64,000 bases of DNA from Amaranthus tricolor (lineage: Eukaryota > Streptophyta > Magnoliopsida > Caryophyllales > Amaranthaceae). Positions 58,627-64,000 of this stretch are shown piece by piece (the stretch's first letter is position 1; every line of letters starts with the position of its first letter). Made by a program: the position numbers and the translations under genes. The notes under the pieces are model-generated. The model saw nothing but the letters and a program-made list of their open reading frames with translations, had not been told where the DNA came from and ran no database searches. The stretch spans positions 36,868,885-36,932,884 of the forward strand of contig NC_080049.1 in NCBI RefSeq assembly GCF_026212465.1, given 5' to 3'.

Positions 58627-59990
58627 CTCCCCCTCAAGTTGGGTCGTAGGGTCACCAACACCCAAATTGCATAAAACTTCTTCAAAGAACTGAGTTCCAA
58701 CTGCTTTCGTAAGAATGTCTGCTAGCTGATCTTCTGATTTTACATGTGGAAGCTTGATTACTTGAGCTTCTAATTTCTTCTTTATGAAATGTCTGTCCAC
58801 TTCTACATGTTTTGTGCGATCATGTTGAACTGAGTTCTCTGAGATGTTGATAGCCGCTTGATTATCACAGTATAACTCGCAACTCCTTGTAGGGGTGAAT
58901 CCCAGTTCGGTTAGTAACTTTCTCAGCCATAGGACTTCTGTGACCCCTTTTGCAACATCTCTGAACTCAGCTTCTGCACTGGACATAGCAACCACCTTTT
59001 GTTTCTTACTCCTCAATGTGACTCGATTTCCTCCCACTAAAGTAAAGTAGCCTGATGTTGACTTCCTTTCATCTCTATCTCCTGCCCAGTCTGCATCAGT
59101 ATATGCCACAAAATCAAGGTGACCATTTTTCTGATAAAAAACTCCCTTTCCAGGGCATCCTTCGAGGTACCTGAGGATCCAATAAACTGCGTCCATATGC
59201 TGAACCTGTGGTTTGTGCATGAATCGGCTAACTACTCCTACTGCATATGCAATATCAGGCCTTATGTGAGCTAAGTAGATTAATTTCCCTACCATGCGTT
59301 GATACTGCATCCGATCAACCAATTTTCCTCCTTCAGTCACCTGTAGTCCATGGTTCATCATCATTGGTGTCTCAACGGGCTTGCAGTCTAGCATCTCTGT
59401 TTCAGTTAACAGGTCTAATACATACATCCTTTGGGATATGAAAATTCCGTTGTTTAATCTAAGAACGTCAATCCCTAGAAAGTATTTTAGTCTGCCAAGG
59501 TCTTTCATCTCAACTTCTTGGAATAGTTTTTCTTTTAAATTGGCTATTTCCTCTCTGTCATCCCCGGTAATGATCATGTCATCGACATAAATTATCAAGC
59601 ATGTTATTTTCCTTCCTCTTCGTCTGAGAAACAAGGTGTGATCCGAATTACTTTGTCTGTAACCGAATCTCTTCATTGCAGATGTAAATCTTCCAAACCA
59701 CGCTCTAGGAGACTGTTTCAACCCATACAAAGCCTTCTTCAATCTGCACCCCTCATTTTCTGAGAACCCTGATGTAAATCCTGATGGAGCTTCCATGTAC
59801 ACTTCCTCTTGTAGTTCCCCATGAAGAAAATCATTTTTTACATCAAACTGATGAAGGGACCAATCCAAGTTTGCTGCAATGCTGAACAGAACCCGAATTG
59901 TATCAAGTTTAGCAACTGGAGAGAAGGTTTCTGAGTAATCAACTCCATATGTCTGAGTGTATCCTTTTGCCTCGAGCCGAGCTTTTTATA
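58621..59990 (-). CDS. Copia element 2: truncated reverse transcriptase/RNase H, open
   Basis: The frame is open from about 59985 (ARLEAKGYTQTYGVDYSETF) to the stop at 58621, about 455 codons; the first ATG is at 59868. RT motifs: FSPVAKLDTIRVL, FDVKNDFLHGEL, LYGLKQSPRAWF, catalytic YVDDMIITGDD, MKDLGRLKYFLGIDVL. RNase H: AYTDADWAGDRDERKSTSGY, SSAEAEF, LYCDNQAAI, HDRTKHVEVDRHF, ending LADILTKAVG ... LEGEC. It is one of the few retroelement domains here without stops. It lacks gag, protease and integrase because the element is cut at about 59990, so it cannot move on its own. Strongly similar to the matching part of element 1. Confidence 0.88.
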
Positions 59991-60371
59991 TTTCTTATTT
60001 TATCATTAGATGCTCTGCTGCAAGAGTTTTAGATCCTAAATGAAAACGGCCTCTTATAGCCTGTAATAACTGTAATTGGTGAAACATTTTGGTACAGATC
60101 ATCTATAATCCATTTGCTTATGGTAAAACTACAGTATTTTTTTTTTGAGATGGCCCAAATAAAGTCAATTGTAAGAAATATATCCAATATTTATTACTAT
60201 AGAAATAACAAAAATCCAATATAGGTTAAAAAATTTTATTTAACATATATACATTATCATTTTCATACAATAACGAAAATATATCAACAAAAAGGATAAT
60301 TTTCTGTATCTATTTTTTTTAATTCTATTCTATTGAACAATAAATCTTGAAATAAAAAAACAACTAATCCT
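59991..60371. other. AT-rich DNA between copia element 2 and the esterase pseudogene
   Basis: No coding similarity is seen. The part adjoining 60372 is probably the 3' untranslated region of the esterase gene. Confidence 0.4.
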
Positions 60372-61071
60372 TCATTTTCCAATAAAGTTCACAATATTAA
60401 AAATCATTTCTCTCTTACGATTTTGAGAAATTGTAGACTCATCCAAAATCTGAAATGCATGTCCCACACCTTCAGAAATAAAATGCTCTACTTGATTCCC
60501 CAAATTGCTTGTTAAAACATCACAAAACCCTAAATTCCTATCTTTTAATATTATCATAATCCTAATTTTTTCCAGCCATTTCATATCTTTCTGTAACGGT
60601 TTGCACAAGGGTGGTTTCGATTCCCCTAAAGGTAACGCTATTCGCCAATATATATCAGAAGCCGTTAAACTCAATGCTAATTTACATAATTGAACGTTAA
60701 TTGATGATAATTCCGAATTAGTCCTTTCCTCCCCACCAAAAAATGTTTGTATTAAGACAATTCCCTGAATATTGTTACTATTTGACATACCATGTCTTAA
60801 GGTTACATTATAGGCTATATTTTCTCAAGCACTATCCCCATCCAAAAAAATGCTAGAAAAATCGCAATATTTTGCCCAAAATTCACTAGTTTGACCTATA
60901 TTTCCTTGCTATTTAACCCACATCAAAGCTTTCATTCCATCATCATAAGCCACCGAAAGCGAATTTTCCGGCGCTAGACGGTAATTTACTGACACAATCA
61001 CACACTGAGCTTCCGAAGATAATTTTCCTAGGAAATCATGGTAACATTTCCATGCAGTTGAGCCGATATAA
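60372..61071 (-). pseudogene. Plant carboxylesterase (CXE, alpha/beta hydrolase), 5'-truncated
   Basis: Read from the truncated end: [41 protein letters not shown], then TAG (60909-60911), FLDGDSA then TGA (60825-60827) at the position of the first Gly of GDSAGG, ENIAYNVTLRHG, FFGGEERT, YWRIALPLGE, and GVGHAFQIL with the catalytic His. The nucleophile Ser of GDSA is present. The stop at 60372 is the natural C-terminus. About 232 codons of a family of about 320-340 remain; the HGGGF oxyanion-hole part is missing because a copia LTR begins at 61072. The frame is continuous apart from the two stops. The family hydrolyses esters, including plant hormone and defence conjugates. Confidence 0.86.
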
Positions 61072-61362
61072 TGTTTAAATAACCTAGAAAAATCTAGGAT
61101 TTTAATTAAATATAAAAATATCTGAATTAAAGAATTAAATAATAAAAATATCTAAGATAATATAATGGAAGATCCTAGAAAAAGTAATTAAAAAATAAAA
61201 ATATCTAAAATATTTTAGTAAACTTGTAACCAAACTCAACATTATAAATACCCATGTAATAAATTTTTTTGGGCAATGAAGAACAATATTCATTCTACAT
61301 ATTCACTCATTTTCCACTCCAAATAAATCCATTCACTATTTTACCATGCAAATTTTGCTACA
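61072..61362 (+). repeat. 5' LTR of copia element 3
   Basis: Starts TGTTTAAATAACC immediately after esterase coding sequence and ends TTTGCTACA. The likely target-site copy at its left is TATAA (61067-61071). A TATAAATA box-like motif is at about 61243, and an AATAAA at 61259. Confidence 0.75.
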
Positions 61363-61364
61363 TT

Positions 61365-61376
61365 TGGTATCAGAGC
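61365..61376 (+). promoter_or_regulatory. Primer-binding site of copia element 3
   Basis: TGGTATCAGAGC, two bases after the LTR end; complementary to initiator tRNA-Met. Confidence 0.88.
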
Positions 61377-61463
61377 TAATTAAAACCAAGACTTCCAAAC
61401 AACCTAAACACATTAACCAACATACTCCACAATAAAATAAACCTCTAACCACAAAATAAAAAA

Positions 61464-62463
61464 ATGACTTCAACCATTAATTACCCCCAAGTTAATTGGG
61501 TTTCCACATTTAAGAGAGAAAAATATGAACAATGAGCTATGCAAATGAGGTCAATATTTATCTCCCAAGATTTATGGGAATTAGTACAAGAAAGTTACGA
61601 GCAACCACCTAAAGATGACACTAAAGAGTCATCTTGGGATGAAACAAAAATAAAACAATATAAACAAAATAGGATAGGGATAACTATGCCCTATCCCTAT
61701 TATATCGTGGAGTCGACGAGGCAACATTTACAACGATCATGCCTACGAAAACAGCTACGGAGGTTTGGAGGATCCTGGAGACAAAGTACAAAGGTTCCGA
61801 CGAGGTAATTCTTTTTAAACTCCAATTACTATGGAGAGAATTTGATAATTTATTAATGGCAGAAAATGAAACAATACATTCATTTTTTGACCGAGTCACT
61901 AATATAGTTTATCAAATAAGATCAAATGGTGGTAAAATAGAAGATGAAAATGTGATTCAAAAAATATTAAGGAGTCTATCACAAAAATATAACATTATTG
62001 CCACAACAATAAAAGAAGTTAACAAGAAAAATTTATCTCAATTAAGTATACCCTAACTAATGGGATCACTACTTGCACATGAAGATACATTAAAAAATTT
62101 AACGAAGAACCACTAGAACAAGAAGCTTTTCAAGCTAAATTAAAATTTTCTAATAGTGAAAATAAAAATAGTCATTGTAAAAATTATGAAAAAGGACAAA
62201 CATCAACTAATTGTAGCAAGGGGAGAGAAAACTTTAAAAATCAAAAGAGTCGATTAAATAATCAAACAGACCTTTATTGTAAATTATGTAAGAAAACTAA
62301 CCACAATACTAATGATTGTCAGTACAAATGTAAGAGGTGTAAAAAACACACTCACCTCGAAAAAGATTGTTGGTATCGACAAAAAGAAGAAGCAAACTAT
62401 TCCGAAAACAATAATTCCGGAGAGCAAATATTTTACACTGGATTAAATGCACAAGAAAAGTAA
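61464..62463 (+). pseudogene. Copia element 3: gag with two CCHC knuckles
   Basis: Begins MTSTINYPQVNWVSTFKREK, then a TGA replaces the usual Trp before AMQMRSIFI. A frameshift near 61680-61690 moves the frame to the stretch with ATFTTIMPTKTATEVWRILE, then WREFDNLLM and YQIRSNGG. A stop at 62054 follows. Two zinc knuckles, CKLCKKTNHNTNDC and CKRCKKHTHLEKDC (about 62278-62370), bind the RNA genome in this family. Confidence 0.82.
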
Positions 62464-64000
62464 GTGACATATGGTATATTGATAGTGGTTGTTCACATGA
62501 CTGGAAATAATTATTTTGTCACTCTTGACGAAAATGTTAAAACACACATCACAATTGGCGACGGTAAAAAAGAAAATGTTGCCGGAAAAGGAACAATCGC
62601 CGTTAAAACAAAAAATGGCTTATCAAAATTAATTCATGAAGTTTTTTATGTTCCCGGACTTGCACAAAATTTATTAAGCGTAGGCCAACTAATTAAAAAA
62701 GGATATATGGTTAAATTTGAGAATAACAAATGTCAAGTCTATGATAAAAATAAGGTTCAGATAATAACAACTGTTGAAATGGCTCCTAACAAAATATTAC
62801 CATTAAAATTGCCATTTGAAAAAAAATTGGCTTTAAGCTCAATAAATGATGAATCCACCTTATGGCATTTGAGATTCAGGCATCTAAATTTTAACAGTCT
62901 AAAACTATTAAAACAAAAAGAAATGGTATTTGGACTACCATTAATAAAAAATGAAAGAAAAATTTGTGAAGGATGTATATATGGCAAGATGCACAGATTG
63001 CCATTTCCTACCGCACCTTGGAGGGCCAAGGCTCCTCTAGAGCTTGTTCATGCAGATATCTGGGGTCCTACCAAGAATCCGTCTCTTGGCGAAAAAAGAT
63101 ATTTTCTTTTGTTCGTAGATGACTACTCCCGCATGATGTGGGTATATTTCCTGGAGAAAAAATCAAAAGCTTTTTTCCACTTCATGGAATTCAAAGCCCT
63201 CACAGAAAATCAAAGTGGACATTATCTTAAGATTCTTAGAAAGGATCGTGGCGGAGAATTTACATGCAACGAATTCAACAACTTCTGTAAGACGCATGGA
63301 ATTAAAAGAGAACTTACAGCAAGGCGTACACCTCAACAAAATGGTGTTGCAGAAAGGAAAAACCGCACTATAGCAGAGATGACCCGCAGCATGATGCAGG
63401 GTAAACATCTACCCAAAAGATACTGCGCCGAAGCTGTTCACACGGTAGTATGTATCCTCAATAGATCTCCCACAAAAGCAATTAAGGATTTAACGCCATA
63501 TGAAGCCTGGCACAAGAGAAAGCCAAGAGTAGAACACCTCAAAGTGTTTGGATGCGTAGCTTATGCCCACATCCCGAAGGAGAATCGGGAAAAGCTCGAT
63601 GAGAAGGGAGAAAAATGCATATTCATTGGATACAGTCACGAAACAAAAGGATATCGCCTTTACAAGCCTGAATCCAAATAATTAATCATCTCTAGAGATG
63701 TAATTTTCGACGAAGCAGCCGAATGGACATGGAAAGAAGAAGAAATTGAAGCTCGCGAAGGAGATACTCTCCTAAGAGATCCAAGTGAAGAAGACGGAGC
63801 AGACCAACCAACAAACCCATTATATCCGAGTCCAAGTACACCTGAAAGTACAAGATCATCCCCAAGCTCAAGAAGCCAAACATCACGTTCAACTCCTCAA
63901 CATCAAGAAGCCCGAAGATCAACACGAGATCGGCAACCGCCATCATGGCTGCAAGATTACCATTGTGACCAAGCAATGATGGCTCTCTTCTCTAGTGAGC
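62464..64000 (+). pseudogene. Copia element 3: protease-integrase polyprotein (partial)
   Basis: The protease active site WYIDSGCS (62472-62495) is followed by a one-base frameshift, after which the open frame 62464-63681 carries HMTGNNYF and the integrase. Zinc motif: HLRFRHLN ... CEGCIYGKM. Core: ADIWGP, then DDYSRMMWVYFLEKKSK, LRKDRGGEF and NGVAERKNRT, supplying the D, D and E of the catalytic triad. CPF-like VFGCVAYAHIPKENREKLDE follows. A single TAA at 63679-63681 interrupts (probably Gln CAA before LIISRDV), and the same frame continues open to the window end through a Ser/Pro/Gln/Arg-rich linker. RT is outside the window. Confidence 0.87.

Larger units (their letters stand above)
58432..59990 (-). 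mobile_element. Truncated Ty1/copia element 2
   Basis: Contains RT, RNase H, a polypurine tract and a 3' LTR; the 5' two thirds are missing. The left side abuts the truncated mobile-domain fragment (ends 58313). Confidence 0.85.
61072..64000 (+). mobile_element. Ty1/copia element 3 (5' two thirds; runs off window)
   Basis: LTR, primer-binding site, gag with two zinc knuckles, protease, integrase and the inter-domain linker are in order; the RT and 3' LTR must lie beyond 64000. It is inserted in the esterase gene in the opposite orientation. Confidence 0.9.

Overview
This is a 64 kb piece of an AT-rich plant nuclear genome. The evidence is spliceosomal introns, a plant-only zinc finger with a QALGGH core, a plant mobile domain fragment, and Ty1/copia, hAT, PIF/Harbinger, Mutator-like, TRIM, SINE and MITE sequences. 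Repeats ending in GAGACGGTCTCAT, and SINE tails ending in (ATG)n, make me lean towards a Caryophyllales eudicot such as the amaranth/beet group. That placement is only an inference from repeat style. No bacterial, organellar or CRISPR feature was seen.

Only two genes look intact, both on the minus strand. One is an intronless C2H2 zinc-finger repressor of the GIS/ZFP5/ZFP6/ZFP8 type (2657-3337) with an EAR-like LELRL tail. The other is a seven-exon SAM-domain protein (17531-23480) that I assembled exon by exon to 345 residues. Its last two introns are 1.6-1.7 kb and hold retroelement, SINE and MITE debris. A third host gene, a class-I plant carboxylesterase (60372-61071, minus), is a pseudogene with two in-frame stops. 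It is cut by a copia element whose 5' LTR starts at 61072, so its N-terminal half should lie beyond the right edge of the window. A plant mobile domain (MAIN-like) fragment with an in-frame TGA lies at 57518-58313, behind two tandem GC-rich hairpin repeats.

Layout: 1-1.7 kb, repeats of a GGGTCCGG-rich hAT-type family. 2.6-3.4 kb, zinc-finger gene. 3.4-17.5 kb, intergenic AT-rich DNA with SINEs, a TRIM, fold-back elements, a 75-bp micro-LTR-like insertion and a copia-type LTR. 17.5-23.5 kb, SAM gene. 23.8-24.3 kb, Mutator-type fold-back element. 24.3-46.5 kb, gene-poor repeats, including a gypsy-like LTR with PBS (36.9-38.5 kb) and two full hAT-type non-autonomous copies (25.4 and 43.7 kb). 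46.5-50.4 kb, decayed copia element (minus). 50.4-53.7 kb, a complete but mutated hAT element with a perfect 8-bp target duplication. 54.2-55.4 kb, a PIF/Harbinger element with a TAA duplication. 56.8-58.3 kb, hairpin repeats plus the mobile-domain fragment. 58.4-60.0 kb, truncated copia RT/RNase H with a 3' LTR (minus). 60.4-61.1 kb, carboxylesterase pseudogene. 61.07-64 kb, 5' two thirds of a third copia element (plus) that runs off the window.

The most useful new observations are: a 75-bp LTR-like unit with TG...CA ends and a perfect 5-bp target duplication, found again inside a copia pol gene; three tiny oligo(A/T) insertions flanked by 15-19 bp duplications, which look like extreme 5'-truncated retroposition; exact boundaries for the hAT, Harbinger and Mutator-type elements; and the tandem hairpin units upstream of the mobile-domain fragment.
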